64,000 nt of DNA, taken from the NCBI GenBank assembly GCA_023525975.1, contig CM042042.1, forward strand, positions 43,845,880 through 43,909,879. Reading direction: 5' to 3'. Each line of letters starts with the position of its first letter. Positions within the stretch are counted from its first letter, which is position 1. Position numbers and translations under genes: made by a program. The stretch is from Smallanthus sonchifolius. Its lineage: Eukaryota; Streptophyta; Magnoliopsida; Asterales; Asteraceae. Positions 10,972 through 21,688 of this stretch are shown piece by piece. The notes beneath the pieces were generated by a model. That model was not told the origin of the DNA. It saw nothing but the letters and a program-made list of their open reading frames with translations, and searched no databases.

Positions 10972-11256
10972 CTACAAGTAGTTCTGGAGTAAAGTTATAT
11001 GTGTAAGGATATGACATTTGTTTAAATATATGAAATTATATAAAGATAACTTTTTGCACATTAAACTTTAAAAGCTAAGGCAAGTGTTCATATGTAAGAT
11101 AACAATTAATTTTTGTGTTTGGTCAAATTAACATATTGGAAAGCTAATTAGCAGGTTATCAAAAATAAGATAACAATTCATTTTCTTGTATCAATAAAGA
11201 TAATTAATAGCTTATTGAAATAATTTTTTGATGAATCAAAAAGAAGAGAATACTTT
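10972..11256. repeat. Dispersed ~285-bp repeat, copy also at 26167-26447
   Basis: From CTACAAGTAGTTCTGGAGTA to AGAAGAGAATACTTT this segment is closely matched, with scattered substitutions, by 26167-26447. It lies inside the 4.5-kb Helitron and has no reading frame. The copy at 26167 is flanked by ~38-bp direct repeats that are absent here, so this locus resembles the donor. Confidence 0.75.
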
Positions 11257-12166
11257 CCACCATGTGCAAGGTAAGTTATAGACTTATAGTTAATTTTAAG
11301 TAATGACATTCATATGTTGTTACCTGTTACAGATCACCAACGATAAAAAAAAAGCTAATTAGCCTACAAAAGATTACCAACAATAAAAAAAATAAGTACA
11401 TTTTGCCTAAATATGCAATAAAGTATGAGGATTTCAGATTGGTATTCTCCAACATGCTCCTCATAAAAAGATGAATTAGATAAATGAGAAGTAAAATATT
11501 AGTCTTCGATAAAAATAGTTTTACCTCTTCACATAATGAAAACATTAGGATCAGCCGCCATTTCCTCATCAAGATCAGAGTTCAAAGTAGTTCGCACTGT
11601 CATCTGTATCAACTTTTAATGTAAATAAATTTAAAAACCGAATTTCTAAATATTATTATGTGATATAATCAATTATTGTATGTGTGTGTCACACCTATTG
11701 GAATGAATTTAAGAAAAAAAGGCTTATAATTTTTAAAGTGTTATAAAAGATATCAAAATATGAAAATATATTCACACTGTACACAATATAAAAGATAAAA
11801 AAAGGTTGAACTACATAAAAACTTCAGAAAACTGCTAATGTAGTTTAATTTTATTTTGCATTAATGTCTCAATAATTTATCCTTAGTTCAATATGAAGTG
11901 AAAAGAATGTTCAATATTTATGAAGAATCACAGAAAAATAAAAGAAACAGATGAAGTGAAACACAATGTTCAATATTTGTCCAAATCAATCCTTATACAT
12001 TATGCCCGATTAACACTCTTTAACTATAAAATAACAACCGCATACCATTGGGTTAAATATTTATGTAAATCAATCATTTTCATTAGGCCTGAAAGCCAAC
12101 AAAGTCTCTTTAGTGCCTAAAACATCTTAAAACAGTATCTCCCATTTGAATCCTTAGACATCTATA
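11257..12166. other. Helitron interior, no gene seen
   Basis: A/T-rich sequence between the dispersed repeat and the nested Helitron. Short open frames exist on both strands but none shows codon bias, a domain or a repeat; I regard them as chance. Confidence 0.5.
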
Positions 12167-13000
12167 TCTATACATACTAATAAATAAAGGTTTTGGGTGC
12201 CACATGTCATTCACATTTTCATCCTCAACGTTTTTTTTCCGCCTCTTTCTTCTTTAATGATACAAGTTTCTATAAAAAAATTATAATTTTTGTTTCCAAC
12301 CTCTCTCTCATGTTAAATAATAATGATTTTTATAACTATTTTTATGAAACATGTTTTAATTAAAAAAAATATTTTTGTTCATAAAACATTTTTATAGTTT
12401 GAACATTTCTTTCATTTTTTTATAAAATATTTTTAAAAAAAAACTATATAACGTTTTAAAATTTGAATTAAAAATAACTATACAGTTTGAATAACTATGT
12501 AATGTAGTGTTATAAATGTAGGGTGAATAACTTTATAACATTTCTAAAATTCCTAAAATAACTATATAAGATGAATAAATACATTGTTATATATACACAG
12601 AGTGAAAAAATTATGTAATATGTCAAAAATATGTAATATTAGATCGTTATTACTAAGTATATATAACACTACATTTATTCATTCTGTATAATATACAAGG
12701 TTTATAACCTATATTATAATAAATGAATAACTATACTTACTACGTGTCGACTTCTAATGAAATCTAGATTTTTGTTTTTCGTGTTTCTCTCTTATTAAAT
12801 AATGATGATGTTAAATAATTAAATATCTAACATATATTCTAATATTTTATTAAAAATTACTAAATCATAAGAAAATTTCAATTATTTCTTATTTTATAGA
12901 TGATTAATAACACCAAACATACAAATCTTTATAAAAAAAAATACTGTTTTATAACAATTTGTATATATTCAACCCATGTAAAACATGGGCTTTAACATAG
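12167..13000 (+). mobile_element. Nested Helitron, plus orientation
   Basis: Starts TCTATACATACTAATAAATA and ends with hairpin ACCCATGTAAAACATGGGCT then TTTAACATAG next to T (13001). The 5' end is very like those at 1624 and 13670 (TCTATAC...AATAAATAAAGG), so all belong to one family. The CTAG terminus has drifted to ATAG. It is non-coding and lies inside the larger Helitron 9143-13670 in opposite orientation. Confidence 0.65.
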
Positions 13001-13079
13001 TTAGCTATCTATATTAAGTAATCGACAAACAGAAGCACTTGTTTGAATCCCATTACTTAATCAAATTAAGTAATCGATA

Positions 13080-13500
13080 AAGGAGATTCAATGAAATCGT
13101 GTTGCAAATTGAAAAAGAGGCAAGGAATTATATACCTTTGATGGAACCCTAAATACTTGCACAAATACGTGAAGGAGATTCTGGCGTAGCAGCGATGAAA
13201 CCCTGCAGCCAAATACAATCACGGAAGAGAGGACCTGAAAGCATATCGACTGTTTAGTAGGAGAGAGATGCAAATACAAATAGTAGCAAATACGATTAGA
13301 TGATTGCACAAAATACGTGAAGGAGAACCTTGAAGAGAAGCAAAGAAACACGGCGACGAATACAATCTTGTATTTTCAGACCTGCGGGTGCTCTATAAGT
13401 TGAGGAGAGGATAAGTGGAGGAGAGGACGGTCTTGCGGCTGCTGCTCTATCGAAAAGAACGGGTGGAATAGAACGGCTGCTCTATTAGAAACCCTAAACT
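13080..13500 (-). other. Leader-like segment with diverged tandem duplication
   Basis: Near the 5' end of the 4.5-kb Helitron (minus sense), two diverged copies of CACAAATACGTGAAGGAGA (about 13156 and 13306) lie ~150 bp apart, each followed by AAATACAATC- or GAATACAATC-like text. Base composition is richer in G and C than the surroundings. An 87-codon open frame on the minus strand (13088-13351) has no recognisable domain. The segment could be captured 5' UTR of a host gene, which Helitrons often carry, but no gene is identified. Confidence 0.3.
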
Positions 13501-14564
13501 AAAGAAAAAAGAGAATTAAGAAACGGGTTAAGATAACCGGAGCAAATCGGGCTTTACCACCCGTGTGTACCAAATTCCAAAAAAGTATTTTAGGCGGGAA
13601 AAACCAAGCGATGTGCTCTAGAAATTGGACATGTGTCCCCTAGAAACCTTTATTTATTAATAGGTATAGATTAATTGATTTTCGAAAAAAAATGGTAAGC
13701 TTATTAATTGAATTGAGTAGTTTCAATAAAGTGTGGGGAATTTTAGAGACACCGTCTCATTTTTGAACCGCACATGTCATAACCGTCACGTATAAGGCTA
13801 AATGTGACGTTTAGGGCACCAAATGTGACGTTTAGGGCACCAAATGTCACGTATATGACAATCTGTCACCCTTATCCTTCAGACTTTGGAATCAGCGCGC
13901 CAGGGAATGTCGGGATATGTTGGTGGGTTTTTTTTTAGGGTTGAGTTGGGTTTTGAGGTTTTGGTGGTGTATATGTCACATATATGGTTAAATGTCACCC
14001 CTTACTTATTTTTTTTAAAATTATATATGTATGTTTTTATCACGTTAAGAGTTTAGAAAAATCGGTAGTTATAGTTTTTAAAATCCGGTCACTTTCATTA
14101 TCGGTTTGTGATGTAAAAAGTGAATAATGACTTTTTTTTTCTTTTGGTTTTTTGTTTTTATCACGTTAAGAGTTTGTAAATATCGGTAGTTATAATTTTT
14201 AAAATCCGGTTACCTCGATTATCGGTTTGAGATGTAAAAAATGAATAACGATTTATTTTTTTTTTCATTTGGTTTTATCACGTTAAGAGTTTGTAAAAAT
14301 CGGTAGTTATAGTTTTTAAAATCCGGTCACGTCTTTTTCATTATAAAAATAGCTTTTGTTTTAATTTTCAGTTTGAGATGTAAAACTAAGATTTTTTATC
14401 GCGTGTTAAACTACTCGTAAATAAAATCACATCTATAAAATTATATACAACCATTACAAACAACCAAACAAACATAACAAAACCATCATAAATAAAACTG
14501 CATACATAAATACAATAATTCTATACACATAAAACAAAAGTACAAATCTATCTAAACAATCTAT

Positions 14565-15901
14565 CTACCTATCCATCTCGTCATCACCATCTGCATCGGA
14601 CGCACCTGCACCAGACCCACCCGCACCGGACTTGCCAGCACCGTCGTCGCCCAACGGCCGGGGTGGCGGTCTCAACAACGGCCTACCAGCGGCCCAATAG
14701 TCCACGACCGTGTGGTCGATGATCCACTGCAGCATCTCCTCGGTGCGCGTGACCCGGGCCTGAGTATCCCAAATCATATCCAGTGTGGCGGCAGGCAACC
14801 TCACGGCATGGTACACGCGTTAAGGATGCTGCGGCGGCATCGACTGGACGGGCGGCTGAACTGGCTCATCCCGTCCACCGGGCACCCCCTGAAGCTACTC
14901 AAAGTGGGTTGGGGTCCACCAACGGCTCGGGCACCCAGGCCTCCAAAACATCATATCTCCTCACCAAACGCCACTGCCCGTCCGGGGACTTTCGGGCGAT
15001 TCTCATCCCGGTCTCCGTGGCTCGGCCCGCCACGCGCGGGAAAACCGGAGGCATAGGTAGCCCTGCCATCATATGAGCGTATCCCAGGCCTCTTGCGATC
15101 TGAGACACGATGTTGCCGCCGACAAACGCCCCTTGTGCCTGCCTGAGATGGTAACCGGAAAAGTAATCTGCCAGACCACGAGCGAGGTGGCAGGGTGTGT
15201 GTGAGCAGACACCAAAGATAGAAGAGGTCTATGGCGGTTTTATATGAAACTGTCGCCTTGCGTATGGGATCATCGTCCAATGCCTTCTTCGCATCCCCAT
15301 CGTTTCGTTTCAAATGAACGGAAGACTCACTTTCATCTGTGTCATTCCTATGGAAACTATCTGACACGTGTGTAGGTTCTGGTTGTGACCGGTACGAGAA
15401 ATGTTCATAATCCGGTTCTGGTTGTGACGGGCACGACGGATGTACGTAATCCTGTTCTGGTTGTGACCGACATGAGAGATATGTACGTAATCCAGTTCTA
15501 GTTGTGACCGGTATGAGAGATGTCCGTAATTCGGTTCTGGTTGTGGCCGGTACGATCCTTGACCGTAATCCTTCGGTCGAAATAGTGACATGTACGCCTC
15601 TTGACTGTAATTCGGTAATGGTTGCTGCTGCGACGACTCTTGACCGTATGTATTCAACTGGTTGTTCCCCCCCCCCCCCACCACGAAGGGTGACTCTCGA
15701 ATACGAAATACTCCTGAAAACGTAGTGGCCGGTTAGATACCCGACGTAAAATAAAAACTTGCACACCACTAAGTTTACCCGTCCCAGTAGAACCCTTAAT
15801 AAAATAAAGACTTGTTAAACTTTGTTAACATCTTCGAAGGTTAGCTACTCATTCAAATCTGGAAGCTTCGACTTCTGATAAGGATCTCCTGAACTCGACA
15901 T
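14565..15901 (-). pseudogene. ATHILA ORF1-like protein gene remnant
   Basis: A minus-strand gene remnant. A possible first exon starts at ATG 15901 (MSSSGDPYQKSKLPDLNE), followed by a stop at 15845 and an intron-like stretch to a TTTTCAG acceptor near 15719. The next part encodes a Q/P/Y-rich repeat region, then an acidic linker (DTDESESSVHLKRNDGD) and a conserved block with AIDLFYLWCLLTHT, RGLADYF, IVSQIARGLGYAHM and QWRLVRRYDVLE. That block resembles the ATHILA ORF1 family of gypsy Gag-like plant proteins. The tail (14565-14816) has a short coiled stretch and a G/A/D-rich end. Frame changes near 15470 and 15190 and the stop at 14899 break it. GC content is far above the surroundings, suggesting capture from elsewhere. 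Confidence 0.45.
15375..15620 (-). repeat. Tandem ~54-57-bp coding repeat (SYRSQPEPDYGH-like)
   Basis: About five degenerate units reading SYRSQPEPxYxH, SYRSQLELDYVH and CPSQPEPDYEH on the minus strand, seen in DNA as repeated GGTTCTGGTTGTGACCGGTA. Units are shifted among frames by small indels, so the repeat appears in more than one frame. It is a low-complexity Tyr/Gln/Pro spacer of the pseudogene above. Confidence 0.65.
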
Positions 15902-16185
15902 CGGTGTTAGGCGTGAAAAAAATATTACCTGGGTGTCCCAACAACAAATAACCACAACCAAGAATTCAAACACACTCTTTCGTCTATACTTTCTGTTCTT
16001 TTTAATTATGGTGAAAATGGTAGTGTCGGGTTTGTGTATGATGGTGGGTTTATGTGATGAAAGTGAGTGGTGAGAATTGTGGATTGTGGGTTTAATGTGA
16101 TGAGAGTTGTGTTTGATTTTGGGTTTAGTGTGTGAGTGAGTGGTGAGAGTTGTCTTAAAATAAGATGAATCTGCAACCTAACCGT

Positions 16186-16445
16186 CACGTATAGGTCCAA
16201 CGGTGACGGTTAGGTTTGGTGTCCGAAAACACTTTCAACGTTAACTTTATGTCAAAACAACCTCGTACACAAGCGTCACGTATTGGCTTATACGTGACCG
16301 TTAGGTTTCCTTTTTGCAGTCTGCACAACCTCGTATCATTGGTGTCCTTTTTATTCCCGGACTCACGAGAGACATACCGTCACGTTTAGGCCGAAACGTG
16401 ACCGTTTGGGTCACAACCGTCACGTTTAGGCCTATACGTGACGGT
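16186..16445. repeat. CGTCACGT subterminal motif array (right end)
   Basis: Motifs CCGTCACGTATAGG, GTGACGGTTAGG, GCGTCACGTATTGGC, TACGTGACCGTTAGG, CCGTCACGTTTAGGCC, AACGTGACCGTTTGG and TATACGTGACGGTTAGG alternate in direct and inverted orientation, forming hairpins such as CCGTCACGTTTAGGCC with GGCCTATACGTGACGG. The left end (13783-13860) has shorter versions. Such subterminal arrays are typical transposase-binding sites. Confidence 0.7.
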
Positions 16446-16562
16446 TAGGTCAGGTGTGAAAAAAAAACTAGTGGTGTCCCCAGCACAACCCTAAAGTGTA
16501 TATCAACTTTAAAGTTCAAATAAAAAACCTGCAAAACATTTTCAACCTTTTAAATTTCTTAA

Positions 16563-17000
16563 TCTATACTATATAATAAAGGAAAATCATAAGAGACACG
16601 TGTTACTATCTGGTTACTAATCACCTTTATTTTTCCGCCTCTCTCTCCTATTAAATATTAGTTTTTTTGTTTCTCTCTACTATTAAATAATAATATCAAA
16701 TAATAATATTTATATTAATATATAAAATTCTATGGACATGTCACTTTCTGTTTTATTTGTATCATTTTTTCCCAGCTCTCTCTCATATTGAATAATAATA
16801 TTAAAAGAATTTATTTTTAGATTTTTAATAAAAATCTAATGACATATACTTATTATTTAATTATAAATAGTTCAACCGATTTAATATACTCGTTTATTTA
16901 ACCCGTGTAATACACGGGTTTTTAAAAATATAATTTTTTATTACTAAGTATATAACATTTTATTTATTCAACCCGTGTAAAACACGGGATTTTAACCTAT
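16563..17000 (+). mobile_element. Small Helitron in BAHD unit 3 flank
   Basis: Starts TCTATACTATATAATAAAGG and ends after hairpin ACCCGTGTAAAACACGGG then ATTTTAACCTAT before host T 17001. Unit 1 (CTTAATCAATTAATTAAC at 7160-7177) is the empty site. A second internal hairpin, ACCCGTGTAATACACGGG at 16901-16918, shows a duplicated or nested 3' end. The element is 438 bp and non-coding. Confidence 0.75.
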
Positions 17001-17377
17001 TCAATTAATCAACAAAGATAAACCGTCATCTTCTTGTTGACTTCTTCTTTACTATTTATTGGCGGTTTAGTAAGAAACCACTTTAGAAAGAAAACCACGA
17101 TCGTCGTAAAAAATTTTTTTGTACTAGGTAATTATGGTCAGATAGTAAGTATGCTCGGGTGAAGATTTTGATAAAAGTTTTGTTTCGTTAAGTTGGAAGC
17201 TTGTGGCATGATCTAGCACACGGTTATTCCCAATACCGGACATATTCGTGTAAGTTTACTGTATATGGTACGTTTCAATGAATATAATCAGTGTATTTCC
17301 ATCATAAATATCACATAAAAATTAAAAGAGTTGTTTATTATATTTTATATTGACGATAATTAAGGATACATAAATTT

Positions 17378-18695
17378 TCAAATGTTTTCAACATATGCAA
17401 GAAGTTCTTTATCCTTTTGAAAAATAGCCATTTCTTCTTCTCCCAATTGTACCGTAGATTCAATACCATCTCCAGTCGGGTTATCCATCAAAACATGAAA
17501 ATTTCCATCCCCGCTTGCAATATGTCCCATTACTTGTACAGGCTTTCCCCAACCAAAATCCATTCCGTAAAATGGATACCTACACAAGCTTGTAACAATA
17601 TAGTCTACACTTTGATCATCTCCTAACGTCAACAACCTTTTTACAATCTTTTCTTCTACTTGTTCCACATTTCTTAATCCTCGATACTCCGTTATCTCTT
17701 TCCTCAACTTACTAATCACCCGGTTCAATAACTCCTACAGATAAGTTTCTTGGAAGCTTCTCGATTTGACCTGAATCCACCACCTTTTCAATAACTCCTA
17801 CAGATAAGTTTCCTGCAGCAACTAAGTTCGGAAAATTTGTAATGTGTTTCCTCGTGTTCATTGCTTGAATCAAGATTGATGGCTGGAAATAGCCTGCTTT
17901 TGTTGTGGCTGCTCTCACTGAACATTTGAAGATTAAAGAAGTCAATGCTTCGACCCGAGTAGGGTTCATTGGAGTTGTACCCATATTATCAATCTTGTTC
18001 TTGAGTTCATTCAATTTTGAATCAAGGAACATAAATCTCCTTTTTACAAACTTAACAATGTCAGTGTTCTTCAACATGAATTCTGGAATTCGACTCGTAC
18101 TCGTGGATGAAATGAAACTTGGGTTAATTGGTGATCCACCACGAGTAAGCATGGTCCAGTGGTTTAAGAAACTAGCTACTGTGAACCCATCAGCAACCTT
18201 GTGTGATATAGACACAGCCATTGCCGCTCCACCACACGCAAAATGATTAAGTTGGACCTCAGCCATATTAGGGCTAGTTTTGTTAACAGCACAACCTAGA
18301 GCATGAGGAATGAGTTGGTTTAGTGTTTCGTCTTGCTCTTTCTTCATAATGAAATCATTTAGTTTGCTACTGTTAGAAGCTTCCAAGAACTCGACTCCGG
18401 CATCATTACAGTCAATATAAGATGCAGACGGTGATGGGAACCTACCCGCGAGTGGATAGTATTTTGCTAGTGACTGAGATAACGACTCCTTTAGGATGTT
18501 GATGTTGTCTTTTTTGTAGTTTTTGTAGAAGAAAACAAATGGCAAGTGAAAGTTGGGAGCAAAGTGGTCAAGGGGAGAAAGATGATGAGTTTTAAGGTGA
18601 GGAGGTGTTGGGGAAGATGGTTTAATGGTTTCTTGAGATATGATGGTGTGAAGTTTCCTAATCTTCCCAAATCATTGAATCTTTGCCATGATCAT
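17378..18695 (-). pseudogene. BAHD acyltransferase (decayed)
   Basis: Encodes a BAHD-family CoA-dependent acyltransferase, a cytosolic enzyme class that acylates plant alcohols and amines. Visible are the SPLDHFAPNFHLP segment, an LAKYYPLAGRF block, the catalytic HxxxD as HKVAD, and the structural DFGWG. The size, ~430 codons, is normal. Three lesions kill it. The ATG at 18695 or 18689 is followed within 8 codons by TGA at 18672-18674. Around 17710-17810 a short duplication of the AACTCCTACAGATAAGTTT segment gives a repeated NLSVGVIE and a frameshift, so the DFGWG-containing C-terminal part is in another frame. It lies next to three 3'-end tandem units, consistent with unequal crossing-over. 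Closest subclass by eye is vinorine synthase-like, which is tentative. Confidence 0.85.
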
Positions 18696-19149
18696 GTTTA
18701 TTATTGATGGATGACAAGCTAGATTGCAAGCAACAGAAAGATGGAAACATGTATACTTTTGCATCTGCATATAGTCATATATACACACAAACTGTGGGTT
18801 GATTTTTATTGCCCAACTACACGGGTACTAATGGTATTTTATTTACATCAAATAATACGAGTATTTTTTAATAAATAGACAAATAAACAATAGAAACCAT
18901 TTTGATCACATGCATTCATTTTATTTGTTTAATTTTACATATCTATCATCTCTACTATTTATCTAGATTAGAGTGTGTTTATTGTTTAATTTTACATATC
19001 TATCATCTCTACTATTTATCTAGATTAGGGTGTGCTTGGATTGACTAATTTACCCTAGTTATTAACTTATATAAGGTGTTTGGAAAGCTAACTTATTTAT
19101 CCTACTTATGTCATTTTTAAAAAGGGGGAACTTACTTATGACTTATAAC
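18696..19149. other. BAHD upstream region with 57-bp tandem duplication
   Basis: The segment upstream of the BAHD pseudogene. A 57-bp unit containing AATTTTACATATCTATCATC is present twice in tandem (about 18925-19035). The rest is A/T-rich. No clear TATA or transcription-start signal could be assigned. Confidence 0.5.
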
Positions 19150-19682
19150 TAGGGGTGGGCAAACCTTAACCGTTAATCGATAACCGAACCGTCATCGAAC
19201 CGAATTAACCGATAACCGAAATTAACCGACGGTTATGGTTATGGTTCTTTGATTAACCGATCAAGCGGTTATGGTTTTGGTTAAGGGTGTCCCGTAACCG
19301 CACGTTAACCGAACCGGACCGATACAACCATATGCATAAGATATATGCACAAAATATAAATGATTTCCCCCATTCACTATGGTAATGGTTAAGAGTGCTC
19401 AAAGTATATATTTATATGTACTAATTTTTTCTATCAATTTTCAAAAAAATGTGTAGATAACTAATACATTAATTGTGAATTTATGACTAGAAAAAAATAA
19501 TATTACTAACATAATCCGAAGTTTTTTTACTAAAAAATGTGATTCGTGGTTATGGAACGAAAGTAATTAGTTAACCGAAACCGACCAAGCAATTATGGTT
19601 ATGAAATAGTGAATAACCGACCAAACGGTTATGGTTTTGAAAGAGGCTAAAACCAACCCATAACCGACTTTACACACCTCTA
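19150..19682. mobile_element. hAT-like MITE (TAGGGGTG ends), 8-bp TSD
   Basis: Perfect 8-bp TSD CTTATAAC at 19142-19149 and 19683-19690. Ends are TAGGGGTGGGCAAAC and, as reverse complement, TAGAGGTGTGTAAAG. The interior is a run of GGTTATGGTT/AACCGATAACCG repeats near both ends with A/T-rich sequence between. At 533 bp it has no transposase. TAGGGGTG...CACCCCTA ends with 8-bp TSD are usual for one group of plant hAT elements. Confidence 0.85.
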
Positions 19683-19852
19683 CTTATAACTTATTAACTT
19701 ATATAAGTTATATATAAGTTATAAGTTAATCCAAACACCCCTTTGTTTCAATTAGGTATTATATTTACTAATTATAACTAGTATTTTCTAACAATCTTAA
19801 AAACAATTCTTATTCTATACTGTTTTAAATTATAAATGGGCATGTGTTTCAA

Positions 19853-20399
19853 CAGTGACGGATCCAAAGTTTTTTTTATCAGTGGGTGTTAAAAATGGGT
19901 TAATCTTAAACGGGTCAAGTCAAAATGAGTCAAGCTAAAATGGATAAAGCCAAAATGGTTCGAGCCAAAAGAATTTCATGTAAATTGTCAGTTTAGAGGC
20001 GCCCAAAATGGGTCAATTAAAGCGGGTCAGTTAAAATGAATTATATACTCACTCTCACATCCATAATGTCTGAGTCAAGAAAGCTAATTCCCTTAGTTTA
20101 GGTCCTAAATGCAAAACAACATCGCTACACTTAGTTTAGGTCGATTTTGACAGAAGAATAATGAAAGTCAGATGGTCGCTTTCCTATTTTACTCAGTTTG
20201 GACTCTGAAAAAAGTAGGTTAATTGAGAATTTTTTTTTTTAATTGCATCAAAAACGTTAAGGGTTTGGGGGCCTTTGGAAAAATTGGATGGATGGATGTT
20301 AAATTTTGGTCTATTTTTAAAACCAAAGTACATTACATTTTACGATTTGAGTGGGTGCCTACACCCCCCTCAACTCAACTACAAGTTGGTCCGCCCCTG
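19853..20399. mobile_element. hAT-like MITE (CAGTGACGGATCCA ends)
   Basis: Ends CAGTGACGGATCCA (left) and CAGGGGCGGACCA (right, reverse complement). Flanked by GTTTCAA at 19846-19852 and 20400-20406, a 7-bp match compatible with a worn 8-bp TSD. Contains short AAATGGGTCA/AAATGAGTCAAG repeats near the left end. No transposase. Confidence 0.75.
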
Positions 20400-21688
20400 G
20401 TTTCAAACTAGTTTTGTCTCAACATTTTTAAGAATAAAATGTTTTAAAGTTTAAAATTGTTACAGAACTTTTTATAAGAAAAAAAGTATGTTGGCTTTTT
20501 ATTATATTTACACTTCAATAAATCAAGTTATTGTTAATTGTTTGAGTTGCAATTTCGAGAACCATTCCTAAATAACACAACTGGTAAGGTCGAATAAGAA
20601 TTTGCCACCTAACATTTTCTTTACTTTAAATAACTAATAATGGATATTGAAACATATAGGAGCCTTGGAGCACAAGTGATATGCAAAATCTTTAGTGAGT
20701 CACCACACCTAGGTTCGAAACCACATTCTCCTGTTTTTATTTATTTATTTATTTTACTTCCTTTGGACTCTTCTTTTTTATTATTTTCAAGTTTTATGTT
20801 TTTTTTGTTTAGGTTTTATTTATCTTCTTTTTTTTATAAGTTTTTACATTAGGTTTTTTAGCGGTTTTGTAACGCGTGCTGTAAATTTTTAATCGGTGTT
20901 TTTTATATGAGGTTTTCAATATTATCAATGCTTTCACTGCAACGTATGAGTTTACGTAATTGTTTTGGTTTTTTTATACAAAGCTTTCGAAGACGTTGAT
21001 TAATTTTGCGGTTTGATTTAATAAATATTAAATAACCTTTAACTTTCTATATTTTCATGTAGTACTCCTCAAGTTTAAATTTTTTTAAAAATATGCTTCA
21101 AGTTTCTAAAGTTTCGTTATCTATTTTTCGATCTACAAAACCGACTCGTAGCAACCTCATACGTTTCTTTTATTTACTTAGGCATGTTATTTTCGTAACC
21201 GCAACACCCGTAACGATGTTCACAAACCCGCCACATCACGTGGACTTTAGTTATGCACTTAAACATGTTAATGTTATCGTACGGCTCTCTGCCGTAATGC
21301 GCAGGTCATGTTTTCTAGCTGTGACACAATAACAATAATAATAATAATTATTGTTATTAACTAACTATTATTGGACATGTGATTCCACAGTCAAGTTTTT
21401 TTTTATTTTTTTTTTTTAAAGTTTTTTCAAGATTTGTCACAAAACTTTAATAGATTAAACTTTAGTTTTTTTCCCTCAAGCTTATTTTTTTATAAAATTG
21501 TAACAAAAGTTTAATAAGTTTGTTGTTTTAGTAAACTTTCGTTAACTTTTTTTTAAATGGTATGCATGGATTTGTTTAGTTATTTTTTGTGAGTGATCCG
21601 AGTTTTTTTTACCGTACGCTATAACGTAACTTTTATCACCGTGGACGGGTCGAACCGATAACTACCAAACTCCCGCAGCGTATCATTT
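20400..21688. other. A/T-rich spacer with possible SINE relic near 20655-20740
   Basis: Mostly non-coding. Around 20655-20740 the text GGAGCCTTGGAGCACAAGTG then CCTAGGTTCGAAACC is suggestive of a tRNA-like head (B-box-like AGGTTCGAAACC) followed by a T/A-rich tail, but no target-site duplication is visible, so it is not called separately. The remaining sequence has no recognised features. Confidence 0.35.

Larger units (their letters stand above)
9143..13670 (-). mobile_element. 4.5-kb non-autonomous Helitron inserted in BAHD unit 2
   Basis: On the minus strand it begins TCTATACCTATTAATAAATA at 13670 and ends with a CCGTGTAATACACGGG hairpin and AACCTAG at 9143. The flanks are host A (9142) and T (13671), as Helitrons require. 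The insertion is proven by a paralogous empty site in unit 1: ATAACCTCATTAATTG at 7034-7049 joins the two flanks. Inside are a SINE, a second smaller Helitron (12167-13000) and a leader-like segment near the 5' end. No RepHel protein was recognised in any frame. Confidence 0.85.
13735..16491. mobile_element. 2.76-kb TIR DNA element carrying a gene fragment
   Basis: Flanked by an 8-bp repeat TAAAGTGT (13727-13734, 16492-16499). The empty site is seen in unit 1 at ~7098-7110 (TTTCAATAAAATCTATATC). Ends are imperfect inverted repeats: GGGGAATTTTAGAGACACC left, GGGTTGTGCTGGGGACACC right (reverse complement). Subterminal regions on both sides carry GTCACGT motifs in both orientations (13783-13860; 16186-16445). 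The 8-bp TSD points to hAT, the G-rich TIR and length also allow MULE. No transposase is found. The interior holds a minus-strand gene remnant with an ATHILA-ORF1-like segment, so the element looks like a Pack-type carrier. Confidence 0.65.

Noticed and set aside
14712..15076. Plus-strand frames opposite the ATHILA-like remnant
   Set aside because: Antisense shadows of the GC-rich minus-strand gene, without own motif.
13735..16491. LTR retrotransposon because of the ATHILA-like gene
   Set aside because: No LTR pair, primer site or polypurine tract; ends are inverted repeats with an 8-bp duplication.
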